Shown in pieces: positions 37,022-45,689 of a DNA stretch of 64,000 nt. Every line of letters starts with the position of its first letter. Position 1 is the stretch's first letter. The position numbers were made by a program, and so were the translations under genes. Under the pieces are notes generated by a model, which was not told the origin of the DNA, searched no databases, and saw only the letters and a list, made by a program, of their open reading frames with translations. This DNA is from CAYVAP01 sp964343195. GTDB lineage: Bacteria > Bacteroidota > Bacteroidia > J057. Location of the stretch: NCBI GenBank assembly GCA_964343195.1, contig CAYFIR010000015.1, positions 7,931-71,930 on the forward strand, in the 5' to 3' direction.

Positions 37022-37657
37022 CGCTTGTTTATAGGGAAGATGGCATTCCAGGATTTCATTTCGGTAGGGGTGGTTCAGGATGGCATGTGCCATTTGCTGA
37101 AGGTAGTTTTTTACCTCCGTGGGGGATTGCAAAAAACTGGGTACTACCCTTTCGCTGTTGAATAAAAGGTAAATGAGGTCCTCAAAGTCGTGGCTCATAC
37201 GTGGGTCTCCTCCTCGGCTTTGATATGCTTCCCACTTGGTGGCCAGGAAGTAACTCAGGGGAAGTATTCGGATTTTTTGTCCTGAAATTGTGTTCTCGAT
37301 TGCCAAGGGAAAGCCTGGCTTGAGCCATGAGTTGGTTGGTCCCAGAGCAGAGGATTCCCATGGAATGAAGTCAATCAAGATGCTTTCCAGGTGAAAGCGG
37401 TACAACACCTCCTGATCCGATGCAGGGTATATCCCCTTTTTTGCAAGTCGCTCCCTGAGGGCATCCATTTCGGCATAGGTAGAGATTTGAACCGAAAGAT
37501 CAACGTCCATAGTTGGCCTGGGTTCTTCTGCCGCAGACCTCTCTACGTATAGGCTGATGACAGCACCCCCAACATACACCACCTCTTCGTTTATGTCCCC
37601 CAGAGAACTTGCGACTTTGGCTACAGTTTTCAGGTTTACGTGTTGGGATTCAGCCAT
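36956..37657 (-). CDS. Nucleotidyltransferase, AbiEii/MenT-like toxin candidate
   Basis: This 233-residue protein has the polymerase-beta-type nucleotidyltransferase core: GG at 30-31 in VYVGGAVISLYV, the metal pair D51/D53 in TMDVDLSV, and a third Asp D96 in ILIDFIPW. A helical C-terminal half follows, with the conserved KWEAYQSRGGDPRMSHDFED segment that the AbiEii and MenT groups also show. Proteins of this kind add nucleotides to tRNA or other targets and act as toxins. Its start overlaps the end of the upstream HTH gene by 8 bp, so the two are co-translated. The pair sits in an accessory spot beside a broken gene. Toxicity and target are inference. Confidence 0.75.
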   Translation of the reverse strand: MAESQHVNLKTVAKVASSLGDINEEVVYVGGAVISLYVERSAAEEPRPTMDVDLSVQISTYAEMDALRERLAKKGIYPASDQEVLYRFHLESILIDFIPWESSALGPTNSWLKPGFPLAIENTISGQKIRILPLSYFLATKWEAYQSRGGDPRMSHDFEDLIYLLFNSERVVPSFLQSPTEVKNYLQQMAHAILNHPYRNEILECHLPYKQALPGRTHIIRVLEQILASGCGE

Positions 37658-38171
37658 GTGAAAAAATCTCGTTTAAATGATGTAGGGCCAGTTGTTTTTC
37701 TCTTACCCTACCAACCCTGATGGCATCGACCAAGGTAAGTAGTTCATACAATTTCTCGTCTTTCTCTACTGCATTTGGCACACTGCGATATAGGGGTTCA
37801 ATGGACTGTCCCCTGACCTTGCCGCTGGCATGAGGCCAGACATAAGGATCTTGGCTTTGGATCTCATCAGATAGTGGGGGAGCCGAATGAGCGGTAGGAA
37901 TGCCCCGGACTAATGCTCCAGGTTGCTCTGGGAATGAATACTTGACTCCATATTGGAGGAATTCCAGCAAGCCCAAGCGGCTTACCTCCTTTCGGTTTGC
38001 GTCAATTAACCCTGAAAACCGAGAGCGATTGAGAGATTGGGTAACTTCAGACTGACTGATATTCAGACTTTCGGCTAACGTGTGGTGATACCAGGACTGG
38101 TCTCCAAGAGCTATGATCTTGAGGAGAATTACGACGTCCTGGGGCTTCATATTTCTTTTAGAGCTATTCAT
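37650..38171 (-). CDS. HTH protein, putative antitoxin/repressor of the nucleotidyltransferase
   Basis: This 173-residue protein has an N-terminal winged-helix DNA-binding domain (about 10-75): LIIA-type helices, then LAESLNISQSEVTQSLNRSR as helix-turn-helix and SRLGLLEFLQYGVKYSFP after it. The C-terminal half ends in a helical region rich in leucine and arginine. M8 (MKPQDVVILLKII, 38150) is an alternative start. It is the first gene of a two-gene unit with the nucleotidyltransferase, the usual order of antitoxin before toxin. A perfect palindrome lies 52 bp upstream (38223-38239), suggesting autoregulation. I do not know a named family for this exact pair. Confidence 0.65.
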   Translation of the reverse strand: MNSSKRNMKPQDVVILLKIIALGDQSWYHHTLAESLNISQSEVTQSLNRSRFSGLIDANRKEVSRLGLLEFLQYGVKYSFPEQPGALVRGIPTAHSAPPLSDEIQSQDPYVWPHASGKVRGQSIEPLYRSVPNAVEKDEKLYELLTLVDAIRVGRVREKQLALHHLNEIFSHG

Positions 38172-38222
38172 AGCTGTTAGTCATCAGCTTTTTTGAATTG
38201 TAGGAATGTTATATCTCATATC

Positions 38223-38239
38223 GCAATATACGATATTGC
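38223..38239. promoter_or_regulatory. 17-bp palindromic operator candidate
   Basis: GCAATATACGATATTGC has perfect 7-bp arms around ACG. It lies in the 153-bp divergent region between the HTH/nucleotidyltransferase pair and the EAD11-SLOG gene. On the leftward side it overlaps a weak -7-like sequence (TATATTGC). It is a natural site for the HTH protein and could control both directions. Confidence 0.55.
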
Positions 38240-38277
38240 TTGTGATCTGGTTTTCCTCTTGCTCCAATCAGTTTTGT

Positions 38278-38285
38278 TATCTTTG
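38278..38285 (+). promoter_or_regulatory. -7 box of the EAD11-SLOG gene
   Basis: TATCTTTG matches TAnnTTTG exactly, 39 bp before the start codon. Upstream at the expected distance there is only a partial box (TTTT at 38251-38254). Confidence 0.45.
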
Positions 38286-38324
38286 CGCTGCTTTCCGTTT
38301 GGCTATGTTTAAACCTTCTCCCCC

Positions 38325-39158
38325 ATGCCCACCAGCCACCAATACCAACCCATCAAAGCCCTCGTCGCGCAGGACCGCCTCTCTGAAGCCGTAGAGCAAT
38401 TGCTCAAATTGGCGCCGGACCTATACGAAAACGAAGCGATCATCCACTCGGCACGACTCGCCGGACTGCAAAAGCAGATCCGCCTGGGGCTGATCCGGGA
38501 AGAGGAACGCTCGGTTACCATGAGCCAGATCCGCTACGGCATCCTCGAAACGGTAAAAGCACTGGAGGGACTGCCACAGCCTCTTTCTGTGTTGGTGGCA
38601 GGTACAGGACGCCGTGAGTTGCCGGAGGAGGTGTATTGGACAGCAATGGCCCTTGGAGAAGAACTGGGCAAAATGGAGATGAAACTCATCGTCGGTGGTT
38701 GGGAAGGAGTGGATTACGTAGTGGCAGAGCACTATACCAAAGAAATCGTTCGATTGGGGCATCCACTGACCGAGAGCCTGATTCAGGTAGTTTCGCAAGG
38801 GAAGGAACCAGTCTTCAGAGGCGGGCAGGTGCTATACGTACCACATGGACAACGGGAGTGGCTGGAGGCTATTAAATATGCAGACATCGTCGTGTTACTT
38901 GGGGGAGAAGGAGGCACCTATGAAACCTTCGAATACGCCCAACAGGAACGTCGTCCGGTCATTCCCGTCGCTGGAACGGGAGGGGACGCCGAAAGGGTGT
39001 TTCAGAACATTGAGGCCCACTGGGATGACTGGCAGAATGGCCTGCTCGGAGGCTTGCACCAGGCCTCCTGGCGAGAAATGGCAGATCCGATCCATTACGA
39101 GGGAGATGCCCAGCGCATCGCGCAGTATGTGGCAGAACTGCTACCGGGGCTTGGCTGA
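38325..39158 (+). CDS. EAD11-SLOG fusion protein, candidate conflict/immunity component
   Basis: 277 residues in two parts. Residues 8-85 (IKALVAQDRLSEAVEQLLKL, then SARLAGLQKQIRLGLIREEE) match the pattern of effector-associated domain 11. This small helical adaptor, abundant in Bacteroidota, joins sensors to effectors by like-with-like contacts in NTP-dependent conflict systems (Aravind group). Residues about 90-255 form a Rossmann-like SLOG/LOG-type domain. LSVLVAGTGRRELPEE opens it, LIVGGWEGVDYVVAEHY follows, and VVLLGGEGGTYETFEYAQQ is the ligand loop. SLOG domains are proposed to sense or process nucleotide-derived ligands. The gene is divergent from the HTH/nucleotidyltransferase pair and overlaps the end of a convergent transporter gene by 18 bp. 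Domain calls are by eye. Confidence 0.75.
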   Translation: MPTSHQYQPIKALVAQDRLSEAVEQLLKLAPDLYENEAIIHSARLAGLQKQIRLGLIREEERSVTMSQIRYGILETVKALEGLPQPLSVLVAGTGRRELPEEVYWTAMALGEELGKMEMKLIVGGWEGVDYVVAEHYTKEIVRLGHPLTESLIQVVSQGKEPVFRGGQVLYVPHGQREWLEAIKYADIVVLLGGEGGTYETFEYAQQERRPVIPVAGTGGDAERVFQNIEAHWDDWQNGLLGGLHQASWREMADPIHYEGDAQRIAQYVAELLPGLG

Positions 39159-41399
39159 ACCCTTCGGACGTAGGTACCACAGCAATACCGGTAGCAGAAA
39201 CAAATCCGCCACAACAGCGAAAACCAGCGTCAGGCTAACCAACAGCCCGATAAACAGCGTTCCGAGGAAATCTGATAATGTCAGAACCATGAACCCTCCA
39301 GCCAGAATCAGGCTGGTCAGGATGATGGCCCTGCCCGTGGACAAAAATGCCCGTTTGATGGCGTAGGCCCAGCTTCTGCCCTCCCACAACTCCCAGCGGA
39401 GGCGGTTCATGAAGTGAATGGTATCATCCACTGCGATGCCGAAAGCGATGGTGAAGATGATCGCCGTCGAAAATTTCAGGTCTATCGAAAAGAAACCCAT
39501 CAGACCACCGATCATCAGCAGGGGGAGGATGTTGGGAATCAGGGCGATGAGGACCATTCGCAGCGAACGAAACAGCAGCCCCATCAGCAGCCCAATGAGC
39601 ACCAGGGCAATCAACAGTCCCTGGAAGACATTCTGCGACACGATCAGATTACTCAGATCCATCAGGTCCGCAAAGCCGGTAAGCCGGTATTGGAACTCCG
39701 ATGGCAAATGTCGCTTTGTCCATTGGGCCAGATGCGCATTGCGCTCCTTTAGCGCCTGGCTGCCTACATCGGGCATTAGGCCACTTATCCGGATGACGGG
39801 ACCATTTCGATAGGCGCTGATATCCGAAAGTCGGTCGCTTTTTTTCAATGTGCTCCACACCTGCTTCAGGCGACGTTGACCCTCCGGGAGACGAAATGCG
39901 TCCACTTCTCCTCCCTCCCATGCCTGATTGAGGGTTTTGAGAAAAGTCAGGGGAGAAACCAATTGTCCCACTCCATAGTCTTCTTCCAGAAACTGATGCG
40001 TCGAGTCGAGCAACTGCCAGAAAGTGAGGCTGTCCAGGTATCCTTCATTTGGCAGGGTAAGCAGCATCTCAAAGGAGCGGGCACCCGCAAATCGGTCTTC
40101 GTAAAACTGGAAATCCTGCTGGAGCGGATTGTTTTGTTTGAGGTCTTCGAGGAGAAAGGAGTTGACCTTGAGTTGGCGAACACCCATCAGGCTGACAGCC
40201 ATCAGCAGGGCACTGGACAGTAAGATCCACTTTCGACCGTGGATGAGCTTTCGCAACAAAAAGTGAAGCTGCTGGTCCAGCCAGTCCGATTGCTGGGACT
40301 TTACAGTTGATTGGGAGGAAGGCAAAAGTGGAATAACTGATGGAACAAGCGCATAGGTAAGCCCAAAAGCCAGCACCACTCCTACAGTCGCAAATAATCC
40401 GAAGGTCTCGATAGGGGTAACTCCCGCGGTGAGCAGGGTCATAAACCCGATGGCAGTGGTCAGAGCCGTCATGACATTGGCACTGCCGACTTTTCGGAGG
40501 GCCTGTTTCAGGGCAGCATCAGCGGGGACTCCCCTTTGCAGCAATTCTTCGTATTTGGCGATGATGTGGATGACAGCAGACAGTCCCACTACCATCAGGA
40601 TGCTGGGAATGACGTTGCTTATGATGTCCAGCGGCTGCCCTGTCAGCTTCATCAAAGCAACCGTCCATAGCACGGCCAGCCCGACGATGGTTAAGGGCAC
40701 CAGTACCCGGGACATTTTTCTGAACAGGAGCGCCAGGAACAAGGCCACCAGGATGATGGATGCCCCGACAAAGATGACCACCTCGTGGCGCATCAGGCGG
40801 CGGTAATAGGTCTGCCCAATGCAGCGACCTACGGTGTGAAAGGCATCGAAGGAATATGGGGACAGGATCTGAGGCAGGGTATCGGCCAAAAGGTTGCACT
40901 GGGCATCGCTGGGATTTTTCTCCTGCCGAATGAAAATAGAGACTGCTTTCCCATCCTCTGAAAAAAAAGATCCACTCAGCCTGGGGTGGGAAAATACATT
41001 GATAGAGTCGTTTGCATATTGGCTGGGCTTCTCAGGATGCAGGTAGGGGAGGGGAGTCAGGGTGCCAAAAAGAGGCTCTCTTATGTAATAGCCAAGCCGG
41101 GTCGGACTCTGAATAGACTGCACACCGGGCAACTTTTCCAGTTCTGCCGTAAGCCTTTCCACCTCCATCAGGAATGTAGAATCGAAAATCCCCTCTGAGC
41201 ATTCCAGCCCAATCAGCAGGTAGTTGTCATCCCCGCCAAAATCTTCCAGAAACTCCTGGTATAGATCTGTTTCAGGCTGGTTGTATGGAAAAAAGCGCTT
41301 GGGATCATAGTCGAATGCCACCTGACTGGCCTGCCAGACAGCGAACACACTTATCAGTGTGGTAAGAAACAGGATCAGCGTACTCAGCCGCTTGTTCAT
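39141..41399 (-). CDS. RND/MMPL-family lipid or sterol-type transporter
   Basis: This 752-residue protein is built of two similar halves, each with one helix, a periplasmic domain and five more helices. The N-terminus MNKRLSTLILFLTTLISV leads to FDYDPKRFFPYNQPETDLY, usual for the Patched/MMPL/HAE3 branch, and the TM4 and TM10 regions carry FGIAVDDTIHFMNRLRWE. It is shorter than drug exporters and has no adaptor or TolC partner beside it. Relatives move lipids, hopanoids or polyketides to the outer envelope. The cargo is not visible from the sequence. Confidence 0.8.
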   Translation of the reverse strand: MNKRLSTLILFLTTLISVFAVWQASQVAFDYDPKRFFPYNQPETDLYQEFLEDFGGDDNYLLIGLECSEGIFDSTFLMEVERLTAELEKLPGVQSIQSPTRLGYYIREPLFGTLTPLPYLHPEKPSQYANDSINVFSHPRLSGSFFSEDGKAVSIFIRQEKNPSDAQCNLLADTLPQILSPYSFDAFHTVGRCIGQTYYRRLMRHEVVIFVGASIILVALFLALLFRKMSRVLVPLTIVGLAVLWTVALMKLTGQPLDIISNVIPSILMVVGLSAVIHIIAKYEELLQRGVPADAALKQALRKVGSANVMTALTTAIGFMTLLTAGVTPIETFGLFATVGVVLAFGLTYALVPSVIPLLPSSQSTVKSQQSDWLDQQLHFLLRKLIHGRKWILLSSALLMAVSLMGVRQLKVNSFLLEDLKQNNPLQQDFQFYEDRFAGARSFEMLLTLPNEGYLDSLTFWQLLDSTHQFLEEDYGVGQLVSPLTFLKTLNQAWEGGEVDAFRLPEGQRRLKQVWSTLKKSDRLSDISAYRNGPVIRISGLMPDVGSQALKERNAHLAQWTKRHLPSEFQYRLTGFADLMDLSNLIVSQNVFQGLLIALVLIGLLMGLLFRSLRMVLIALIPNILPLLMIGGLMGFFSIDLKFSTAIIFTIAFGIAVDDTIHFMNRLRWELWEGRSWAYAIKRAFLSTGRAIILTSLILAGGFMVLTLSDFLGTLFIGLLVSLTLVFAVVADLFLLPVLLWYLRPKGSAKPR

Positions 41400-41815
41400 A
41401 GGGAATATCGAACGTAGTAGTTGTGAGGTATCTGAGGAAATAGAGGGAAAGCGACACCTCAGACCTGTCCGCCTGCATTGTATGTAGCCAAACAGGCCCG
41501 CAAGTTAGAAAAATCCTGATGGAAGGCCCCTATGACAACGAACCGAGGCTTTTGCCCCCCTCTCCCTTACCGAAATCCCGCGAAGCGGGAAACTTCGAAC
41601 TTATTCCACCAAGTTCCTCTGAAAAGACCCAAATGAAGTAGTCGGAAAAGGGTATAAACCCAATGAGCCCCCCGTAGGCAGGGGGCTCTTTAGGGGTACA
41701 TCCTAACCCAGGGCACTAATGCTTTGGGGGTAAAGAAATGAACCAATTAATAATTGGATAAGTTTTTGATCAGCAGTACTTTAAGCTGCGAATTCTTGAC
41801 TCCGAACTTCTACCA
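41400..41815. other. Intergenic region with a strong hairpin
   Basis: A 416-bp gap between two leftward genes. GAGCCCCC (41665-41672) and GGGGGCTC (41681-41688) form a perfect 8-bp stem with an 8-nt loop. Read rightward it is followed by TTT, but both flanking genes point left, and on that strand no T-run follows. It may still end the transcript of the T9SS gene. Words of the AATTCT/GAACTTC type lie at 41788-41812. Confidence 0.5.
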
Positions 41816-43168
41816 CTAACGCACCATCAGCGGCAGGCGGAGCTGCTGCCCGCCCTGTCGGGCGACGACCTGGTACACCCCTTCGCTCAGGAGACTGACG
41901 TCAATCTTGATGCGGTTGAGTCCCGGGACGAGGGCCTGCTGCTGTAGCTGCACCAGGCGACCACGCGGGTCGTAGAGACTCAGCTGCAAGAGCCCCTCAT
42001 CGAGGGCCTGCATGCTCAGAAAGCAGACCTCGTCGGCGGGATTGGGTGCGAGGGTGGCCTGCAGACTCGGGGTGAAGGCCACCTGTACCATGGGACTGTA
42101 GCTGTAGCTGCCGTCGAGGTCCACCTGCTGCACGCGGTACCAGGAGCGGCCTAAGAAGGGCTGCTCGTCCCAGGCTTCGTAGCTGCGCAGGTCCTGGCTA
42201 TTGCCAGCGGCAGGCAGGGTGGCAAAGGGCTCGAAGTCTCCCCCATCAGCGCTGCGCTCCACCACAAAGTAGTCGCTGTTGAGCTCGGTAGCGGTCTCCC
42301 ACAGGCACTGTACGCGCTCGCCTACGGCCGTGGCCGTAAAGCCCAGCCACTCCACGGGGAAGGCCGTGGCGTTGAACTCGGCCAGGGTGAGGCGGTTGGC
42401 GGCGGGAAACTGATCCACCTCGGCGAACTCCACGAAGTTGGCGTTGGCGTCCCGGCCAGCGAAGCCCAGGGGAGCGTAGCTGAGGCCATTGTCCGAGCTG
42501 AGAAAGGCTTCCAGGTCGCTCTCGTCGGCTCCATTTAGCTCGACATCGAAGTAGGTGATGCGTAAGGTCGCATTCAGTCCGGCGTTGTTGGTCGGGACCA
42601 GCACGTAGTAGCGCTCGATGCCGCTGGCGGCGCCCACGCTTTGGGCGCTGAAGTGTCGGCTGAGGCTGGTGCTGCCCAGGTTGGCGGTCGAGGTAATGAG
42701 GAGGCCCAGGTTGGCGGGATTGGCCTGGCTGGGAGCGTTGAGGTCCCGTACCGCGAGGATGCGGGCCGTAGCCGCTCCGCTGTTGAAGGCGCGGTGGGCT
42801 TCGCTCTCATTGACCAGGCTGCCGGTGGCACCAAGGTCCACTTCCTGGCCGTTGAGGTCCAGGGAACCCTGGGTGAAGCGCAGTTCGTCATCGACGGATA
42901 CCGATGTCAGCAGTTGAAGATCCGCACTGCTCTTGTCCAGGGTCAGGCGGTGAAAGGTTGCCGCTGTCCCGCTGATGGTGCTGGCGCCACCTCGAAAGAT
43001 AACTTCGGATTGAGCGGGGATCATATTTCCATTCTGCTGCCAATCAAGGTCCTGGACCACGAGGACCGGAGCGCCACTAACGACGATCTGAGCGCCTCCT
43101 TCGATCTGGAGCTGCCCGTAGCCGTTGAGTCTAAACAGGCAGGCCAGGGTACATATCAGGTATTTCAT
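41816..43168 (-). CDS. T9SS-secreted surface protein
   Basis: This 450-residue protein has a signal peptide (MKYLICTLACLFRLNGYGQ) and an N-terminal beta-rich part with repeated Asn/Gly/Leu strands, resembling a short beta-solenoid. A typical pre-CTD beta-sandwich follows (FPVEWLGFTATAVGERVQCL, then FVVERSADGGDFEP). The type A sorting domain (about 370-450) contains LAPNPADEVCF, LYDPRGRLV and LSEGVYQVVARQGGQQLRLP. The sorting domain directs export through T9SS and anchoring at the cell surface. Its last 180 residues are clearly homologous to those of the 47121-50486 protein. It starts 12 bp behind the S74-domain gene and is probably its operon partner. Confidence 0.85.
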   Translation of the reverse strand: MKYLICTLACLFRLNGYGQLQIEGGAQIVVSGAPVLVVQDLDWQQNGNMIPAQSEVIFRGGASTISGTAATFHRLTLDKSSADLQLLTSVSVDDELRFTQGSLDLNGQEVDLGATGSLVNESEAHRAFNSGAATARILAVRDLNAPSQANPANLGLLITSTANLGSTSLSRHFSAQSVGAASGIERYYVLVPTNNAGLNATLRITYFDVELNGADESDLEAFLSSDNGLSYAPLGFAGRDANANFVEFAEVDQFPAANRLTLAEFNATAFPVEWLGFTATAVGERVQCLWETATELNSDYFVVERSADGGDFEPFATLPAAGNSQDLRSYEAWDEQPFLGRSWYRVQQVDLDGSYSYSPMVQVAFTPSLQATLAPNPADEVCFLSMQALDEGLLQLSLYDPRGRLVQLQQQALVPGLNRIKIDVSLLSEGVYQVVARQGGQQLRLPLMVR

Positions 43169-43180
43169 AGCCAGAGGAGT

Positions 43181-45643
43181 TTAGTTGTTGAGAGAGGCTT
43201 CCAGTTGGGAAAGGCGCGCTTCGAGGCTGCGCAGTTGCTCGACTTCGGTTTTCAGCGCTTCGATCTCGGCCTGCTGGGCTTCGATCAGCTGCTGCTGCTC
43301 CTGCACGGCCTTGATGGCCACGATGCCAAAGCCGCTATAGTCGAGCGTATAGTAGGACTCCCGCTCGCTGTTGGGGTCGGGGCGGCGCACCAACTCGGGG
43401 AAGAGCGGCTCCACTTCCTGGGCGAGGAAGCCCAGGTATTGGCGGCCCTGCGCATCCTGCTTGTACTGGTACTGACTGGGCCGCAGCTGCATGACCCGGT
43501 CCATGACGGAGGGCATGGCAACGATGGCGGTCTTGAGACGGGCATCGGAGAGCGCCGTATAAATACCAGAAGCGTCGTCAAAGGTGCCTTTTAGCCCATT
43601 GTGATAGAGGCCAAGGTATGCGTCACCCCTCACCCACCATTCCCAGTCATCTCCATTAGTATTTTCGAGGTCTATGCCATAAGCTCCAGTCTGGACCACT
43701 TTCAGGCGATAACCACCTGGATCGTTGCCTCCCAAGACAGTATTGCCATTTTTGAGCATGGTGAGGGCATTGGAGCGGGCATTATCAGCGGTGCCATTAC
43801 CGATCACAAAAAGGCGGTCAGTGGCTACGAAGGAGGTAGCACTAGGGTTACTGGCATAATCGTTGTATGTACCGAGCATTATTTCTCCATAGGATTGAGC
43901 CAACAGATTTTCTCCACCCAGAATCGTGCTATAATTACCCAAGACCCGGTTATCTGAACCTCCGGCTATAACAGATCCGTCTCCTTGGGCCCAATTCCTT
44001 TCTCCTCCTCCGACATAAGACTCGTTTCCTTCGGCCGTATTATCTTTTCCTCCTCCGACGGTGGAATAAAGGGCTGAGGCTTCATGGTCGCGCCCACCCC
44101 CGACAAAGGCATAGTCCCCAGATGCGAGATTTCCTACCCCCCCACTTACCGTGGACCCAATGTTTGAGGCCGAATTATTGTCCCCCCCACTTACGGTAGA
44201 CTCATTTCCCTCGGCCTTATTATCTTTTCCCCCTCCTACGGTGGAATATAGGGCTGAGGCTATATTGTCGCGGCCGCCGGTTACCGTGGAATAAACCCCC
44301 ACGGAGGCCTGGTTCCACTGGGTGCCGGTGACATTTCCTACCCGAAACGCCGCCTTCTGCGGGACCCACATCAGGCGGGTACCTGCACCTGTAGCCGGTA
44401 GGTCACCGCTATAGCCAGGGACATAATCCCCCTTGAAGACCAGTTGCCCTCCTTTATACAGGGTCATGGCGTTGGAGCGGGCACTGGAATCGGTACCATT
44501 TCCGACCACGAAGAGGCGGTCGGCCGCATCAAAGGTGGTGGTACTTTGGGGCGTATATGTTTCGGCATTGAAACCCAGCACGGCTTCGCCGTAGGAAGCT
44601 GCCTGGTTATATTCTCCTCCCCCGACGAAGGAATAGTGCCCCGAGGCGGTATTGAAGTCCCCTCCCCCGACGAAGGAATAGTGCCCCGAGGCGATATTGT
44701 AGTCCCCTCCCCCGACGAAGGAATAACTCCCAGAGGCAATATTATCGGAGCCCCCCCCGACGAAGGAAGACTCGCCCGAGGCGGTATTACCTGCCCCTCC
44801 CCCGATGAAGGACCAAATTTGCGAGGCGGTATTCGCTTGCCCTCCCCCGACGAAGGACCTTTCCCCAGAGGCGGCATTATCTCGCCCCCCCCCGACGAAG
44901 GAAAAGTCCTCCGAGGCGGAATTGTCGAATCCCCCCCCGACGAAGGAATAAAAATCCGAGGCGGCATTATCTCGCCCCCCCCCGACGGCGGAAGTAAAAC
45001 CCGAGGCGGTATTATTGACTCCCCCAGCAACGCTGGAGTATGCTCCAATAGAATCCAGGTCCCACTGCGTGCCGTTCACATAGCCCACCCGGAAGGCCGC
45101 TTTCTGTGGTACCCACATCAGACGTGTGCCCGCGCCACTGTCGGGGATGGCGCCGCTGTAGTTGAAGACATAATCGCCTCGCATCAGGACCTGTCCATCT
45201 TCGAGGTGCAAGGCTGCCTGGGGGCTGGCGGTACCAAGGCCGAGGTCGCCGTCCGGGTCCAGCACCATGGCCTCGTTGCCATCCACATCAAAGCGGATGG
45301 TGTTGTCGTTGGGGCCTTCCTCGACCTGGATCTGGGTGTTGCCATCGGCATCGGCGAGGCGGTCCAGATTTCCGGCAACCAGCTCGGTCCATCCGCTGGC
45401 GGCGTGGAACCAAAAGGACTGGGTGTCGGTGTCATAGACCAGCAGGCCGGTGGCGGGACTGCTGATGGCGCTGCGCTGGAGGCTGGTCATCCGGGGCACG
45501 AGCATGCCCTGGGTGGTGGACTCTACGTCCAGCATGGCGCTGGGGTCGGGACTGGTTCCGGTGGCATTGATGCCCACCGACTGGGCGGGCAGCTGCATGG
45601 CGGCCATGAGGCCACAGAGGAAGAGAAAAAGTATTCTTTTCAT
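43181..45643 (-). CDS. YadA-like repeat protein with S74 intramolecular chaperone domain
   Basis: 820 residues from ATG 45643, which gives the signal peptide MKRILFLFLCGLMAAMQLPA; the open frame reaches back to 45721. An N-terminal module with VGINATGTSPDPSAMLDV and GLGTASPQAALHLEDG is the usual start of Bacteroidota tail-fibre-like proteins. Two blocks of 15-residue repeats follow (ten and nine copies of S-F-V-G-G-G-x-x-N-x-A-S-G-x-x), the pattern of the left-handed beta-roll head of trimeric adhesins. The C-terminus is a Peptidase_S74 chaperone domain (SDARLKTAIVAMPSVMDRVM, QYLGFLAQEVEPLFPELV) ending in a coiled coil (about 790-820). It probably forms a trimeric surface fibre. It has no T9SS domain of its own. 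Confidence 0.85.
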   Translation of the reverse strand: MKRILFLFLCGLMAAMQLPAQSVGINATGTSPDPSAMLDVESTTQGMLVPRMTSLQRSAISSPATGLLVYDTDTQSFWFHAASGWTELVAGNLDRLADADGNTQIQVEEGPNDNTIRFDVDGNEAMVLDPDGDLGLGTASPQAALHLEDGQVLMRGDYVFNYSGAIPDSGAGTRLMWVPQKAAFRVGYVNGTQWDLDSIGAYSSVAGGVNNTASGFTSAVGGGRDNAASDFYSFVGGGFDNSASEDFSFVGGGRDNAASGERSFVGGGQANTASQIWSFIGGGAGNTASGESSFVGGGSDNIASGSYSFVGGGDYNIASGHYSFVGGGDFNTASGHYSFVGGGEYNQAASYGEAVLGFNAETYTPQSTTTFDAADRLFVVGNGTDSSARSNAMTLYKGGQLVFKGDYVPGYSGDLPATGAGTRLMWVPQKAAFRVGNVTGTQWNQASVGVYSTVTGGRDNIASALYSTVGGGKDNKAEGNESTVSGGDNNSASNIGSTVSGGVGNLASGDYAFVGGGRDHEASALYSTVGGGKDNTAEGNESYVGGGERNWAQGDGSVIAGGSDNRVLGNYSTILGGENLLAQSYGEIMLGTYNDYASNPSATSFVATDRLFVIGNGTADNARSNALTMLKNGNTVLGGNDPGGYRLKVVQTGAYGIDLENTNGDDWEWWVRGDAYLGLYHNGLKGTFDDASGIYTALSDARLKTAIVAMPSVMDRVMQLRPSQYQYKQDAQGRQYLGFLAQEVEPLFPELVRRPDPNSERESYYTLDYSGFGIVAIKAVQEQQQLIEAQQAEIEALKTEVEQLRSLEARLSQLEASLNN
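43900..44300 (-). repeat. Second block of 45-bp coding repeats
   Basis: Nine imperfect 45-bp units encode the 15-residue YadA-like repeats (STVGGGKDNKAEGNE and variants). Two units (STVGGGKDN-type) are nearly the same, suggesting internal duplication. Confidence 0.75.
44595..45045 (-). repeat. First block of 45-bp coding repeats
   Basis: Ten imperfect 45-bp units, more alike than those of the second block. Several share a C-rich core (CCCCGACGAAGGA on the plus strand). They code for S-F-V-G-G-G units. The regularity leaves a long open frame on the opposite strand that is not a gene. Confidence 0.8.
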
Positions 45644-45689
45644 AGTAAACAGAAAATGGGGTGAAAAAACGGACGGGTTGCTGGGATAA

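Noticed and set aside
41665..41688. Terminator of a rightward transcript
   Set aside because: The hairpin is strong and TTT follows rightward, but no rightward gene precedes it, so only a hairpin is noted.
44595..45045. Regular 45-bp repeats resembling a CRISPR array
   Set aside because: The units are contiguous, without unique spacers, and encode protein repeats in frame.
44444..45664. 406-codon rightward frame antisense to the S74/YadA-like gene
   Set aside because: Its repeated PSPDEG-type sequence is just the opposite-strand reading of the 45-bp coding repeats, and the minus-strand protein has clear domains and a signal peptide.
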